Below, piece by piece: positions 1-10,491 of a stretch of DNA of 64,000 bases. The position numbers and the translations under genes were made by a program. A model generated the notes under the pieces. The model saw only the letters and a program-made list of their open reading frames with translations. It had not been told where the DNA came from and did no database searches. Within the stretch, counting starts at the first letter, position 1, and each line of letters begins with the position of its first letter. Source of the DNA: Nocardioides xinjiangensis (GTDB lineage Bacteria > Actinomycetota > Actinomycetes > Propionibacteriales > Nocardioidaceae); the NCBI RefSeq assembly GCF_017916455.1, contig NZ_JAFMSY010000001.1, positions 1,471,977 to 1,535,976 of the forward strand, in the 5' to 3' direction.

Positions 1-136
1 GCTGGTCGACGGGGAACTCCGCGTCGGCGAGGAAGTCGACGGTCCTCTGCGCGGCGGCGTAGTCGTCGTAGACCGCCAGCGACTGCGGGAACTGCAGCTT
101 CACGGGCGAGGCGGGGGTGAGGCCCGGTGTCGACAT
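1..136 (-). CDS. General stress protein (YflT/GSP17M-like), 5' part only
   Basis: This is the first 45 codons of a gene that runs off the left edge. It starts at an ATG on the minus strand. The peptide contains LAVYDDYAAAQRTVDFLAD followed by an acidic, proline-containing segment. That pattern (a hydrophobic strand, then YDDY-x-AQ-x-VDFL) resembles the N-terminus of actinobacterial general stress proteins with the YflT/GSP17M domain, which often carry membrane segments further on. The family call is from pattern memory, and the diagnostic C-terminal part lies outside the window. It is separated from cobK by about 30 nt on the same strand, so it could be the last gene of the same transcription unit. 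Confidence 0.6.
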   Translation of the reverse strand, partial: MSTPGLTPASPVKLQFPQSLAVYDDYAAAQRTVDFLADAEFPVDQ

Positions 137-164
137 GTCACCACGATACGTGCGGCACGCAGGC

Positions 165-908
165 TCAGGACGTCCGGCGCAGGACCCACTCCGCGGCGGC
201 GGCCGCGTCGGGCACGGTCGCCACGCCGGGCACCTCCGGCTGCCGGCGTACGACGACCACGGGCACGCCCAACTGCCCGGCCGCCTCCATCTTGGGCCAG
301 GTGTGGCGGCCGCCGGAGTCCTTGGTCACCAGCACGTCCACCCCGTGCTCGCCGAACAGCTCCAGCTCCCCGGCGAGGTGGTACGGCCCCCGGTCCAGCA
401 GCACCAGCCACGACGCCGGCACCTCGACCTCCGGCGGGTCGACCACACGGGCGACGGCGCGGTGCCCGGCCAGCGGCCCGACGAGCTCGGCCAGGGGCTG
501 GCGCCCGACGGTGAGCAGCGGGCGGCGGCCCAGCGACGCGGCGAGCGCGGCCGCGGTCGCGTGGTCGTCGACCCAGTGCCAGTCCTCCGCGCCGGGCGCG
601 TCGCCCCAACCCGGTCGCGCCAGCCGGAGCAGCGGGACGCCGGAGGCCGCGCACGCCGCGGCGGCGTTGGCGGAGATGCCCTCGGCGAACGGGTGGGTCG
701 CGTCGACCACCGCGGTGGCGCGGTGCTCCGCGAGCCACGACCTGAGGCCGTCGACCCCGCCGAAGCCACCCGAGCGCACCTCGCCGACCGGCAGCCGCGG
801 GCGCTCGACCCGACCCGCGAGCGACGACACGACGCGCACGCCCGCCTCGTCCAGGAGCGCCGCGAGCTCGCGCGCCTCCCCCGTGCCGCCGAGCAGCAGG
901 ACCGTCAT
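165..908 (-). CDS. cobK: Precorrin-6A reductase
   Basis: The 247-residue product is predicted to reduce precorrin-6A to dihydro-precorrin-6 with NADPH in cobalamin (corrin) synthesis. The N-terminus has the family motif [13 protein letters not shown]. Further on are VVDATHPFA (about residues 68-76) and the C-terminal [12 protein letters not shown] stretch (about residue 199), all typical of CobK/CbiJ. The length matches the family (about 240-260). The ATG start overlaps the cobQ stop by 4 bp (ATGA), so the two genes are translationally coupled. No other corrin genes are inside the window; they may lie to the left. Confidence 0.92.
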   Translation of the reverse strand: MTVLLLGGTGEARELAALLDEAGVRVVSSLAGRVERPRLPVGEVRSGGFGGVDGLRSWLAEHRATAVVDATHPFAEGISANAAAACAASGVPLLRLARPGWGDAPGAEDWHWVDDHATAAALAASLGRRPLLTVGRQPLAELVGPLAGHRAVARVVDPPEVEVPASWLVLLDRGPYHLAGELELFGEHGVDVLVTKDSGGRHTWPKMEAAGQLGVPVVVVRRQPEVPGVATVPDAAAAAEWVLRRTS

Positions 909-2389
909 CGCGACGCCCCCGGCTCGAGCGCCGGCAGCCCGGCAGGCGCTCCGGACGTCGCGAGGTCGAGCAGGGCGTCGAGGTCGAGGTGCTCCTCGGC
1001 CAGGTCGCCGAGCAGGTCGAGCCGGCGCTCGCGCATCTCCGCGAAGCCGACGTCGCCCGGCTCGTACGCCGCCCCGGCCGCGGTGGCGACCTCGGTGAGC
1101 AGCGCCCGGCGGAAGTCGTCGCCCTCCAGGCTGCCGTGCCACATGGTCCCGAAGACCGCACCGGCCCGGGCGCCGCCGAGGAACTCCTCGCCGCCGTGGC
1201 GGGTGGTCCGGCCGTGGTGGATCTCGTAGCCGTGGGCGTCGGCGCCGAGCGCGGTGCCGGTCGGGAGCCGCAGCACCTTGTCCGCCGCGAACGTCGTCGT
1301 CACGTCGAGCAGGCCCAGGCCCGCCTCGTCCGCGCCCGTCGCGCCCTCCACGCCGTCGGGGTCGAGGATCCGCCGCCCGAGCATCTGGAAGCCGCCGCAG
1401 ATCCCGAGCACCGGCCTGCCCGCGCGGGCGTGGTCCGCGACCGCGCGGTCGAGTCCGCGGGCGCGCAGCCACTCGAGGTCCGCCAGCGTGGCACGCGTGC
1501 CCGGCAGGACGACGAGGTCCGCGCCGGCGAGCGCGCGGGCGTCGGACGCGAACGTGACGTCCACCCCTGGCTCGATGCCCAGCGCGTCGACGTCGGTGAA
1601 GTTGGAGATCCGCGGCAGGCGGACCACCGCGACGCGCAGGCGCGCGTCCGCATCGGTCGCGCGGCGCCCGCCGAGGTTGAGCGCGTCCTCGGAGTCGAGC
1701 CAGAGGTCCGGGTGCCAGGGCAGCACGCCGTACACCTCGCGCCCGGTCAGCGACGTGAGCTCCTCGAGGCCCGGGCGCAGCAGTCCCACGTCGCCGCGGA
1801 ACTTGTTGACCACGAAGCCGGCGACGAGCGCCTGGTCGGCCGCGGACAGCAGGGCGAGGGTGCCGAACATCGCCGCGAACACGCCGCCGCGGTCGATGTC
1901 GCCGACGACCACCGTGGGGACCGCGCCGTGCCGCGCCAGCCCCATGTTGACGTAGTCGCCGGCGCGCAGGTTGATCTCGGCCGGGCTGCCCGCCCCCTCC
2001 ACGACGACGAGCTCGTGGCGCGAGCGCAGGTCGTCGAAGGCGGCGTACGCCGCGTCGCGCAGGTGGGTGCGTCCACCGACGAAGTCCGTGGAGTCGATCG
2101 TGCCGGCCGGCCGGCCCATCACCACCACGTGGCTGCGCCGGTCACCGCCCGGCTTGAGCAGCACCGGGTTCATCGCGGCCTCGGGCTCGGCGCCCGACGC
2201 GACGGCCTGGACCCACTGGGCGCGGCCGATCTCCGCGCCGTCGGCACAGACCATCGAGTTGTTCGACATGTTCTGCGCCTTGAAGGGTGCGACGGCGAGC
2301 CCCCGGCGCGCGTACGCCCGGCACAGGGCCGTGGTGACGATGGTCTTGCCGGCGTCCGACGTCGTCCCGGCGACCAGCAGCGCACTCAC
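905..2389 (-). CDS. cobQ: Cobyric acid synthase
   Basis: The 494-residue glutamine-dependent amidotransferase amidates side chains of adenosyl-cobyrinic acid a,c-diamide to give cobyric acid. The N-terminal P-loop-like synthetase domain has [10 protein letters not shown] (residues 8-17) and [24 protein letters not shown] follows in the middle. The C-terminal class I glutaminase domain carries the nucleophile Cys in [10 protein letters not shown] (about residue 330) and a catalytic His in MWHGSLEGD (about residue 416). The start is a GTG. It overlaps cobK by 4 bp and is transcribed with it. Length is normal for CobQ. Confidence 0.95.
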   Translation of the reverse strand: MSALLVAGTTSDAGKTIVTTALCRAYARRGLAVAPFKAQNMSNNSMVCADGAEIGRAQWVQAVASGAEPEAAMNPVLLKPGGDRRSHVVVMGRPAGTIDSTDFVGGRTHLRDAAYAAFDDLRSRHELVVVEGAGSPAEINLRAGDYVNMGLARHGAVPTVVVGDIDRGGVFAAMFGTLALLSAADQALVAGFVVNKFRGDVGLLRPGLEELTSLTGREVYGVLPWHPDLWLDSEDALNLGGRRATDADARLRVAVVRLPRISNFTDVDALGIEPGVDVTFASDARALAGADLVVLPGTRATLADLEWLRARGLDRAVADHARAGRPVLGICGGFQMLGRRILDPDGVEGATGADEAGLGLLDVTTTFAADKVLRLPTGTALGADAHGYEIHHGRTTRHGGEEFLGGARAGAVFGTMWHGSLEGDDFRRALLTEVATAAGAAYEPGDVGFAEMRERRLDLLGDLAEEHLDLDALLDLATSGAPAGLPALEPGASR

Positions 2390-2474
2390 GCCGCCAGCCT
2401 AGGCGTCCCCAACGCGGGCGAAGTTTTACCTCCGAGCTGTTTGATTCCGCGGACGAGCGGGCACAGTGGGTGCT

Positions 2475-2573
2475 ATGAGCAAGCTCCTCCTCGACAACCG
2501 GTTCGTGGGGGCCGCGTTCGTGTTGCTGCTGGTCGTCAACGCGTTCGCGATCCAGCACGGCTGGTACGCCTGA
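2475..2573 (+). CDS. Small single-pass membrane protein (32 aa)
   Basis: A 32-codon reading frame starts at ATG and encodes MSKLLLDNRFVG, then a hydrophobic run AAFVLLLVVNAFAIQ, then HGWYA. A short polar N-terminus followed by one transmembrane helix is what small single-pass membrane proteins look like. It lies in the otherwise empty 230-bp gap between divergent cobQ and the pentapeptide-repeat gene, and codon third positions are G/C rich. I do not recognise a family. Whether it is translated is not shown by the sequence alone. Confidence 0.5.
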   Translation: MSKLLLDNRFVGAAFVLLLVVNAFAIQHGWYA

Positions 2574-2616
2574 CGCCTCGTCCGCGAGGCGCCCACGTCC
2601 GTGCGACGATGCCCGC

Positions 2617-3402
2617 GTGGCGACACCCGGGCTGACTTCCGACTGCGCACGGTGCTTCGGCCTCTGCTGCGTGCTGCTCCCGTTCTCGGCGGCGTCGGGC
2701 TTCGGGGTCGACAAGCCGGGCGGGCGGGCGTGCCACCACCTCGCCGACGACGACGGCTGCCGCATCCACGCCACGCTGCGCGAGGACGGCTGGCCCGGCT
2801 GCACCGTCTTCGAGTGCTTCGGCGCCGGCCAGCAGGTCTCGCAGGTCACCTATGGAGGGGTCTCCTGGCGGGAGCAGGGCAACCTCGGTGAGATGGCCGC
2901 CGTCCTGTCGGTGATGCGCCAGCTCCACGAGATGCTCGCGCACCTCGTCGAGGTCGCCCGTCGCTGCCCGGACGCCGTGGCGGCCGCGGTCCGCGCGGAC
3001 GTGGAGGACCTCACCGGTGCCGATCCGGAGACGCTGCTCCTCGCCGACGTCGACGACCTGCACGCGCGGGTGGGCGGGGTGCTGGCCGACGCCAGCGCCC
3101 GGGTACGCCGAGGGTGGCCGGCCGCGCGGGACTCCTCGCGGGCCGACCTGGCCGGGCGGCGGCTCGCGGGCGACCACCGCGGCTGGACGTTCCGCGGCGC
3201 GCTCCTGCTCGGCGCGGACCTCCGTGAGGCCGCGCTCGCCGACGCCGACCTGCTGGGCGCCGACCTCCGCGGGGCCGACGTACGCGGCTGCGACCTCTCG
3301 AACGTGCTCTTCCTCACCCAGCCGCAGGTCAACGCCGCGAACGGCGACGCCACGACCGTGCTGCCGGCGGGACTGGACCGTCCCGGCCACTGGACGGGCT
3401 GA
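2617..3402 (+). CDS. Cys-rich (YkgJ-like) plus pentapeptide-repeat protein
   Basis: The 261-residue protein has two parts. Residues 1-70 contain eight cysteines, beginning with a CxxCxxxCC cluster (C10, C13, C17, C18) and continuing with C39, C48, C62 and C67. This resembles YkgJ/UPF0153-type zinc or iron binding segments. A helical middle follows. Residues about 170-235 hold A(D/N)LxxA pentapeptide repeats (for example ADLREAALADADLLGADL), which form right-handed quadrilateral beta helices. The start is GTG. Function is unknown; pentapeptide proteins include DNA mimics that protect gyrase. It is monocistronic, with the aldo/keto reductase 43 bp downstream. Confidence 0.75.
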   Translation: MATPGLTSDCARCFGLCCVLLPFSAASGFGVDKPGGRACHHLADDDGCRIHATLREDGWPGCTVFECFGAGQQVSQVTYGGVSWREQGNLGEMAAVLSVMRQLHEMLAHLVEVARRCPDAVAAAVRADVEDLTGADPETLLLADVDDLHARVGGVLADASARVRRGWPAARDSSRADLAGRRLAGDHRGWTFRGALLLGADLREAALADADLLGADLRGADVRGCDLSNVLFLTQPQVNAANGDATTVLPAGLDRPGHWTG

Positions 3403-3445
3403 GCCCGGCCGGAATACGTCCCCGCCGCCCTGCGCTGTGCCTGGC

Positions 3446-4291
3446 ATGACCGTTCCCACCATCAAGCTCCACGACGGCACGTCCATCCCGCAGCTCGGCT
3501 TCGGGGTGTACCAGATCCGTCCCGCCGAGACCGCCGAGGCCGTGACCCAGGCCCTCGAGGTCGGCTACCGCCACATCGACACCGCCGAGATGTACGGCAA
3601 CGAGAAGGAGGTCGGCGAGGCGCTGCGCGCCGCCGGCCTGCCGCGCGAGGAGGTCTACGTGACCTCCAAGCTCAACAACGGGTTCCACCGGCCCGACGAC
3701 GCCGAGCGCGCCTTCGAGCAGACCCTCACCGACCTCGGCCTGGACCGCATCGACCTCTTCCTCATCCACTGGCCGCTCCCGACGCGCTACGACGGCGACT
3801 TCGTCTCCACCTGGCGCACGCTGGCGTCCTTCGTCGAGGACGGCCGGGCCGCCTCGGTGGGCGTCTCGAACTTCCAGCCGGCCCACCTGCAGCGCATCGT
3901 CGACGAGACCGGCGTCGTGCCGGTGATTAACCAGGTGGAGGTGCACCCCTACTTCACCAACGAGGCCGTGCGCGCCGCCAACGCCAGGCACGGCGTGGCC
4001 ACCGAGGCGTGGTCGCCCATCGCGCAGGGCGCGGTGCTCGACGACGCGGTCCTGACCGAGATCGCCGAGGCGACGGGCAAGTCGACCGCCCAGGTCGCGC
4101 TGCGCTGGCACGTGGAGCGCGGCGACATCGTCTTCCCGAAGTCGGTGAACCCGGGCCGGATGAAGGAGAACTTCGACATCTTCGACTTCTCCCTCAGCGA
4201 CGACGACGTCGCCCGCATCTCCGGCCTCGACCGCGGCGAGGCGGGCCGCACCGGCCCGAACCCCGACACCTTCGACTGGATCCCCGCCTGA
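3446..4291 (+). CDS. Aldo/keto reductase (AKR5-like)
   Basis: The 281-residue NADPH-dependent (alpha/beta)8-barrel oxidoreductase has the complete catalytic tetrad: D45 and Y50 in RHIDTAEMYGNE, K75 in TSKLNN and H108 in LFLIHWP. The cofactor-binding C-terminal part has FPKSVNPGRMKENFDIFDF, typical of the 2,5-diketo-D-gluconic acid reductase-like group (AKR5). The ATG was chosen because conserved strand 1 (TIKLHDGTSIPQLGFG) starts a few residues later. The physiological substrate cannot be told from sequence. A strong hairpin terminator follows directly. Confidence 0.93.
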   Translation: MTVPTIKLHDGTSIPQLGFGVYQIRPAETAEAVTQALEVGYRHIDTAEMYGNEKEVGEALRAAGLPREEVYVTSKLNNGFHRPDDAERAFEQTLTDLGLDRIDLFLIHWPLPTRYDGDFVSTWRTLASFVEDGRAASVGVSNFQPAHLQRIVDETGVVPVINQVEVHPYFTNEAVRAANARHGVATEAWSPIAQGAVLDDAVLTEIAEATGKSTAQVALRWHVERGDIVFPKSVNPGRMKENFDIFDFSLSDDDVARISGLDRGEAGRTGPNPDTFDWIPA

Positions 4292-4303
4292 TCAACGCAC
4301 CCG

Positions 4304-4338
4304 CACGGGCCCGGCTCCTCGTAGGAGCCGGGCCCGTG
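4304..4338 (+). terminator. Perfect 16-bp hairpin terminator
   Basis: Bases 4304-4319 and 4323-4338 are exact reverse complements (16 bp, GC-rich) with a 3-nt loop. It starts 12 nt after the aldo/keto reductase stop. No U-tract follows, as is usual for actinobacterial terminators. It isolates the upstream gene from plsC. Confidence 0.85.
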
Positions 4339-4402
4339 GCGTGTGTGGCAACACGGTTCGCGTACTCAGGCGCGCCCTCGCCCGGTGCCCCACACTCTGC
4401 GC

Positions 4403-5170
4403 ATGGACACCAGCACCTGGCAGCGCCCCGGCCTGCGCGCCGCCCTCCTCTACGCCGTCGCCGCCGGCCTCCTCGGCGCTGTCGTCTCCGCCGTCAGCCG
4501 GCTCGAGCTCACCCGCCGCGGCGTCCCGGACGGTGAGCTGCCGGACGGCCCCGTCATCGTGGTCGCGAACCACACCAGCTTCGCCGACGGCGTCCTGCTC
4601 GCCCTCGTCGGGCGCCGCCTCGGCCGCTCGCTGCGGCTGATGGCGACCGGCGGGGTGTTCCGCTCCGGCCTCGTCGGGCCCGTCGTGCGACGGCTGGGCT
4701 TCATCCCCGTGCTGCGCGGCACCAGCTCCGCGGCCGGCTCCCTCGACGCCGCGGCCACGGCCCTCGAGGCGGGCGAGGCCGTCGGACTGTTCCCGGAGGG
4801 ACGGATCACCCGCGACCCGCAGCACTGGCCCGAGCGCTCGAAGACCGGCGCCGTGCGTCTCGCGCTGCGCACCGGGGCCCCCGTCGTCCCGGTCGCCCTG
4901 GTGGGAGCGCAGCAGGTCGTGGGCAGGACCGGCATCGTGGCGAGGCTCCTGCGCAACACCGTGCTGCGCCCGCGCGTCGCCGTCGCTGTCGGGGAGCCGA
5001 TCGACGTACGCCGGCTCGCGGGCGTCGTCGGCGACGCTCCCGTCGACGAGGCGACCGTACGCCGCCTGGCCGACGAGGTGATGTCGGCGCTGGTGGCGCA
5101 GGTGGCCGAGCTGCGGCAGGAGCCCGCGCCGTACGCGGCCGGGGTGCCGGAGGAGGCGCTCAGCGCCTGA
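4403..5170 (+). CDS. 1-acyl-sn-glycerol-3-phosphate acyltransferase (PlsC family)
   Basis: The 255-residue lysophospholipid acyltransferase carries all PlsC motifs: block I NHTSFAD (H57 and D62 of HX4D), block II around GVFRSGLVGPVVRRLGF, block III FPEGRITRD (130-138) and block IV VPVALVGA. The N-terminus has one hydrophobic helix (about residues 13-32) that would anchor it to the inner face of the membrane. It acylates lysophosphatidic acid or a related lipid; the exact acceptor is not predictable. The ATG just after the terminator region was preferred to an earlier in-frame start because the earlier extension (RTQARPRPVPHT) is not family-like. Confidence 0.88.
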   Translation: MDTSTWQRPGLRAALLYAVAAGLLGAVVSAVSRLELTRRGVPDGELPDGPVIVVANHTSFADGVLLALVGRRLGRSLRLMATGGVFRSGLVGPVVRRLGFIPVLRGTSSAAGSLDAAATALEAGEAVGLFPEGRITRDPQHWPERSKTGAVRLALRTGAPVVPVALVGAQQVVGRTGIVARLLRNTVLRPRVAVAVGEPIDVRRLAGVVGDAPVDEATVRRLADEVMSALVAQVAELRQEPAPYAAGVPEEALSA

Positions 5171-5178
5171 GTCGGGCG

Positions 5179-5442
5179 TCAGGAGTAGCGGTGGGTCTTC
5201 GCCGCGTGGCCCCGCTCGCGGGTGCACGTGCGCCCGCCCATGTTGCGGTGCCCGCAGAGCTCCTCGGCGGCGGGGGCCTCGCCCCGGGCGGCCCGGGCGG
5301 CCGGGGCTGCCGTGCTCGCGCTGCCGCCGGCAGCAGGGGGCGCCACCGGGGCCTTCGGCCGTGCCGGCGCCGAGGCCGCGCGCTTCTGCGCCTCGGCGTA
5401 GCGGGCCTCGCGCATCGCCCGCAGGTTGTCCATCTTGCTCAT
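5179..5442 (-). CDS. Hypothetical protein with C-terminal Cys/His cluster
   Basis: The 87-residue protein has three parts: a basic helical N-terminus (MSKMDNLRAMREARYAEAQK), an Ala/Pro-rich linker, and a C-terminal tail with two Cys and three His (CGHRNMGGRTCTRERGH, then KTHRYS). The Cys/His spacing could bind one zinc ion, but this is inference. I do not recognise a family. It is convergent with plsC (8 bp apart). Strong third-position GC supports real coding. Confidence 0.65.
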   Translation of the reverse strand: MSKMDNLRAMREARYAEAQKRAASAPARPKAPVAPPAAGGSASTAAPAARAARGEAPAAEELCGHRNMGGRTCTRERGHAAKTHRYS

Positions 5443-5534
5443 CGCTCACTCACGCCCCTGACCCTAGGCGGCGGGACGGACATCCGCAGACTCAGCGCCC
5501 GAGCCGGGACGCCGGTCGGGCGAGGGAGGGGCCG

Positions 5535-5553
5535 GACCCGCCGCCGGCGGGTC
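5535..5553 (-). terminator. Short hairpin after hspR
   Basis: GACCCGCC and GGCGGGTC form an 8-bp stem with a 3-nt loop, placed 12 nt beyond the hspR stop on the minus strand. It is a plausible terminator of the dnaK operon. Confidence 0.5.
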
Positions 5554-5564
5554 TTCGGCGTCGG

Positions 5565-5987
5565 TCAGCGACCTCGCCGCCAGACGACCAGGGACTGGCC
5601 GGCGGCCTGGTGGAGCACCGGCAGCTTGTTGGCCGGCTGCGCCGCGGCGGCCCGGGCGGCCAGTCCGCGACGGACGGCGTCGAGCTCGGCGACGAGCTCC
5701 TCGTTGCGGGCGCGCAGCGCGTCGACCTGGTGCTCGAGCTCCATGATGCGCCGCACCCCCTCGATGCCGATGCCGGCGCTGGTGAGGTCGGCGATCTCGC
5801 GCAGCCGCTCGATGTCGCGGTGGGAGTAGCGGCGACCGCCGCCGCCGGTGCGGCCGGGCTGGATGAGGCCCATCCGCTCGTAGGCCCGCAGCGTCTGCGG
5901 GTGCAGGCCGGTGAGCTCGGCGGCGACGGAGATGACGTAGACGGCCGCTTCCGGATTCGGTTCACGTGAGAAGTGGGATCGACTCAT
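5565..5987 (-). CDS. hspR: Heat-shock repressor HspR (MerR family)
   Basis: The 140-residue MerR-type regulator represses the dnaK operon and uses DnaK as co-repressor. The winged helix-turn-helix lies at residues 17-62 (VISVAAELTGLHPQTLRAYE, then GLIQPGRTGGGGRRYS). A coiled coil at about 80-112 would allow dimerisation, and a hydrophobic C-terminal tail follows. The start was set at ATG before MSRSHFSREPNPEAAVYV, which matches family length; upstream in-frame sequence is arginine-rich non-family DNA. It is the last gene of dnaK-grpE-dnaJ-hspR, with its target operator at 9978-9996. Confidence 0.93.
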   Translation of the reverse strand: MSRSHFSREPNPEAAVYVISVAAELTGLHPQTLRAYERMGLIQPGRTGGGGRRYSHRDIERLREIADLTSAGIGIEGVRRIMELEHQVDALRARNEELVAELDAVRRGLAARAAAAQPANKLPVLHQAAGQSLVVWRRGR

Positions 5988-6096
5988 GCGGGGGCCTCGC
6001 GGCGTCGTCCGGCGGAGGAGCGAAGCGGAGGAGACGGGGAACGTCGTGGGGTGCACTGGACGGCCGCGTCGGGGGACGGCGCTCCGAACGGGCTGC

Positions 6097-7305
6097 TCAT
6101 TCGAACAGCCCTGCCCGCAACGGCTTGCCGGCCGTCGCCGCGCGGTAGGCCTCCAGGGCCTCACGGGCGGTCTGGTCGAGGCTCGCCGGCACCTGCACCT
6201 CGACGGTGGCCAGCAGGTCGCCCTTGCTGCCGTCGCGCTTGGTGGCGCCCTTGCCGCGGACGCGGAAGGTGCGCCCGTTGGGCGTCCCCGGCGGCAGGCG
6301 GAGCGTCACCGGCGCGCCGCCGAGCGTGGGGATCTTCACCTCGGCACCGAGCGCGGCCTCGTCGAAGGAGACCGGCACGGTGAGGGTGAGGTTGTCGCCG
6401 GACCGGCCGAAGATGCGGTGCGGCGTGACCTTCACGGTGACGAACAGGTCGCCGGCCGGTCCGCCGTTCTCGCCGGGCGCGCCCTTGCCCTTCAGGCGGA
6501 TCCTCGCCCCGTCCTTGACCCCGGCCGGGATCCGGGCCTGGATGGTGCGCGCCGACGTCCCCCGGCCGCTGCCGTGGCAGGTCGGGCAGGCCTCGTCGTA
6601 GACGAGCTGCCGGCCGCCGCAGGACGGGCACGTCTCGTTGATCGAGAAGGCGCCGCCCGTGCCGGACACGACGAAGCCGGCGCCCTCGCACTCGGGGCAG
6701 ATGTGCGGCCTGGTGCCGGGCTTCCCGCCCGTCCCGGAGCAGGTCGGACAGGCCGTGTCGGACGTGAGCCGCAGCGACACCGTCACGCCCTCGAGGGCGT
6801 CGGTGAAGCCGATCGTGGCCGAGCTCTCCACGTCGGCGCCCCGCCGCGGGCGTCCCTGTGTCTGGGTACGCCCGCGCTGGGCGCCGCCGAAGAGGTCGCC
6901 GAACATGTCGCCGAGGCCGCCGCCGCCCGCGCCGCGGTCGCGGAGCAGGTCGTCGAGGTTGAACCCGCCCCCGCCGGCGCCCCCGCCACCGAAGCCGCCG
7001 CCGAAGCCGCCGCCCATGCCGGGTCCGAAGCCGCCGCGCGCCGCGAGCGAGCGGAGCTCGTCGTACTTCGCGCGCTTGGCCTCGTCACCGATCACGTCGT
7101 AGGCCTCGGCGACCGCCTTGAACCGGTCGTGCTTGGCGTCGTCGCCGGGGTTGGAGTCGGGATGGTTCTCCCGGGCGAGCTTGCGGTAGGCCTTCTTGAT
7201 GTCGGCCGCGCTCGCGTCCTTGGCGACCCCGAGGACCTGGTAGAAGTCCTTGGTCGCCCAGTCGTTGCGCCAGCCGTCGTTCCGCTGACCGTCGTTGTCA
7301 GCCAT
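6097..7305 (-). CDS. dnaJ: Chaperone DnaJ
   Basis: The 402-residue class A Hsp40 stimulates DnaK ATPase and delivers unfolded clients. The J domain spans residues 20-85 with HPD at 48-50. A Gly/Phe-rich linker (about 93-115) follows. A zinc-finger domain has four CxxCxG modules (CPTCSGTG, CPECEGAG, CPSCGGRQ, CPTCHGSG). The C-terminal substrate-binding beta domains then follow. The N-terminal 18 residues (asparagine/aspartate/arginine-rich) precede the J domain, as in actinobacterial DnaJ1. It sits 50 nt downstream of grpE and 109 nt upstream of hspR. Confidence 0.96.
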   Translation of the reverse strand: MADNDGQRNDGWRNDWATKDFYQVLGVAKDASAADIKKAYRKLARENHPDSNPGDDAKHDRFKAVAEAYDVIGDEAKRAKYDELRSLAARGGFGPGMGGGFGGGFGGGGAGGGGFNLDDLLRDRGAGGGGLGDMFGDLFGGAQRGRTQTQGRPRRGADVESSATIGFTDALEGVTVSLRLTSDTACPTCSGTGGKPGTRPHICPECEGAGFVVSGTGGAFSINETCPSCGGRQLVYDEACPTCHGSGRGTSARTIQARIPAGVKDGARIRLKGKGAPGENGGPAGDLFVTVKVTPHRIFGRSGDNLTLTVPVSFDEAALGAEVKIPTLGGAPVTLRLPPGTPNGRTFRVRGKGATKRDGSKGDLLATVEVQVPASLDQTAREALEAYRAATAGKPLRAGLFE

Positions 7306-7355
7306 GGGTGGACCCCCTCTCCAGGATCGGCGTGGTCATCGCTGCGCGGCGGGCG

Positions 7356-8008
7356 TCAGGCGTCGGCCGGGTCTACCACGAGCACCTGGGCGGCGCGGAC
7401 GACGCGCTCGCCGAGGCGGTAGCCGCCCTTCGCGACGTGCTTGACGGTGGTCACCTCGACCTCCGGGTCGGTGCCGAGGTGGCTCAGCGCCTCGTGCAGT
7501 GTCGGGTCGAAGGCGTCGCCCGGCTCGCCGAAGCGGACCAGCCCGGCGGCCGTGACGACCCGCTCGAGCTGGTCGGCGACGGCCTTGAAGCCGCCCTCGA
7601 GCTCGCCGTGCTCCTTGGCCCGGTCGATGGTGTCGAGCACCTCGACGACCGGGGTGAGCGCCTTGTAGGCGGCGGTCTCCGCGACCAGCTGGCGGTCCCG
7701 GTCGACGCGCTTGCGGTAGTTGGCGTACTCGGCCTGGAGGCGCTGGAGGTCGTTGGTCAGGTCGGCGATCGCGTTCCTCAGCGAGGACTGCTCGTCGTCC
7801 TGGGGGCGCTCCTCCGGGGTGCCGGGCTCGTCGCCCGCGACGGCGTCGCCGGCGACCTGCTCCTCGACATCCGTCTGGGCCGGTGCCTCACCGGCGGCCT
7901 CGCCGAACCCCTCGGCGGGACCGCCCTCCGGAGAGGGAGCCGCGGTGGGCTCCCCCTCCGGGAGGTCCTGCGCCTCGGCGCCCGTGGTGGGCTCGTCGGG
8001 GCGGTCGG

Positions 8009-8012
<4 letters not shown>
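7356..8012 (-). CDS. grpE: Nucleotide exchange factor GrpE
   Basis: The 218-residue protein releases ADP from DnaK. Residues 1-75 are an acidic, low-complexity tail rich in Glu, Pro, Ala and Thr. The long coiled-coil dimerisation helix starts at about residue 78 ([25 protein letters not shown]). A four-helix and beta-wing region contains the conserved [11 protein letters not shown] and DPTLHEAL. The GTG start overlaps the dnaK stop by 4 bp. GrpE is slightly longer than average because of the acidic N-terminal tail. Confidence 0.95.
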
Positions 8013-9895
<1,883 letters not shown>

Positions 9896-9976
9896 GGTGT
9901 GTTCCTCCTGCTGGGATCTCGCGTGGATGCCTGGGTTGTCGCCATCCTGCCGCGCTGCGGATCAGGAGGCAAAACA

Positions 9977-9997
9977 GTTGAGTCGATCTGACTCAAG
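9977..9997 (-). promoter_or_regulatory. HAIR operator (HspR-associated inverted repeat)
   Basis: TTGAGT (9978-9983), seven bases, then ACTCAA (9991-9996) form a perfect inverted repeat. It differs by only one outer base from the published HAIR consensus CTTGAGT-N7-ACTCAAG, and it lies 82 bp upstream of dnaK. It is the expected binding site for the HspR encoded in the same operon. Confidence 0.92.
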
Positions 9998-10089
9998 TCT
10001 GCTCATGGGTTCCAACGCAGGGGCGGTCCGGATGTTCCCGGATCCGGACACTTTTTCCGACGAGTTCGCGTGCGCCCTAGCCTTGCCGC

Positions 10090-10383
10090 ATGATCCGGCA
10101 CACCGTCGCCTTCCGGCTGCACCACGCCCCCGGCTCGAGCGAGGAGCAGGACTTCCTGACCGCTGCTCGCGCGCTCGCCGACATCCCCGGGGTCGAGGCG
10201 TTCGAGCAGCTGCGGCAGACCAGCCCGAAGAACGACTTCGCCTTCGGCTTCTCGATGGAGTTCGCCGACCAGGCGGCGTACGACGGCTACAACGAGCACC
10301 CGGTGCACACGGCGTTCGTCGCCGAGCGCTGGGTGCCGGAGGTCGCCGACTTCCTCGAGATCGACTACACGCCGCTGGGCTGA
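10090..10383 (+). CDS. Dabb-family (stress-responsive A/B barrel) protein
   Basis: The 97-residue protein begins MIRHTVAFRLHHAPGSSEEQDFL and contains FGFSMEFADQAAYDGYNEHPVHTAFV. These match the Dabb ferredoxin-like dimeric barrel: a conserved N-terminal His on strand 1 and the Y-x-x-YxxHPxH segment. Family members range from stress proteins to polyketide cyclases, so a substrate cannot be named. It is a monocistronic gene ending at a strong hairpin and transcribed divergently from dnaK. Confidence 0.85.
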   Translation: MIRHTVAFRLHHAPGSSEEQDFLTAARALADIPGVEAFEQLRQTSPKNDFAFGFSMEFADQAAYDGYNEHPVHTAFVAERWVPEVADFLEIDYTPLG

Positions 10384-10406
10384 GGCCGACTTCCCGAGGG
10401 TTGTCG

Positions 10407-10440
10407 GAACTTCCGGGGGTGTGCAGGCCCCCGGAAGTTC
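10407..10440. terminator. Bidirectional hairpin terminator
   Basis: Bases 10407-10419 and 10428-10440 are exact reverse complements (13 bp) with an 8-nt loop. A second, imperfect hairpin (around AATCCC and GGGATT) follows at about 10441-10470. The pair lies between two convergent genes and can end transcription from both sides. Confidence 0.8.
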
Positions 10441-10491
10441 GCAATCCCCCGCTTAGGCGAGGGATTCGCGACAGGCACGGACCGACAGAAG

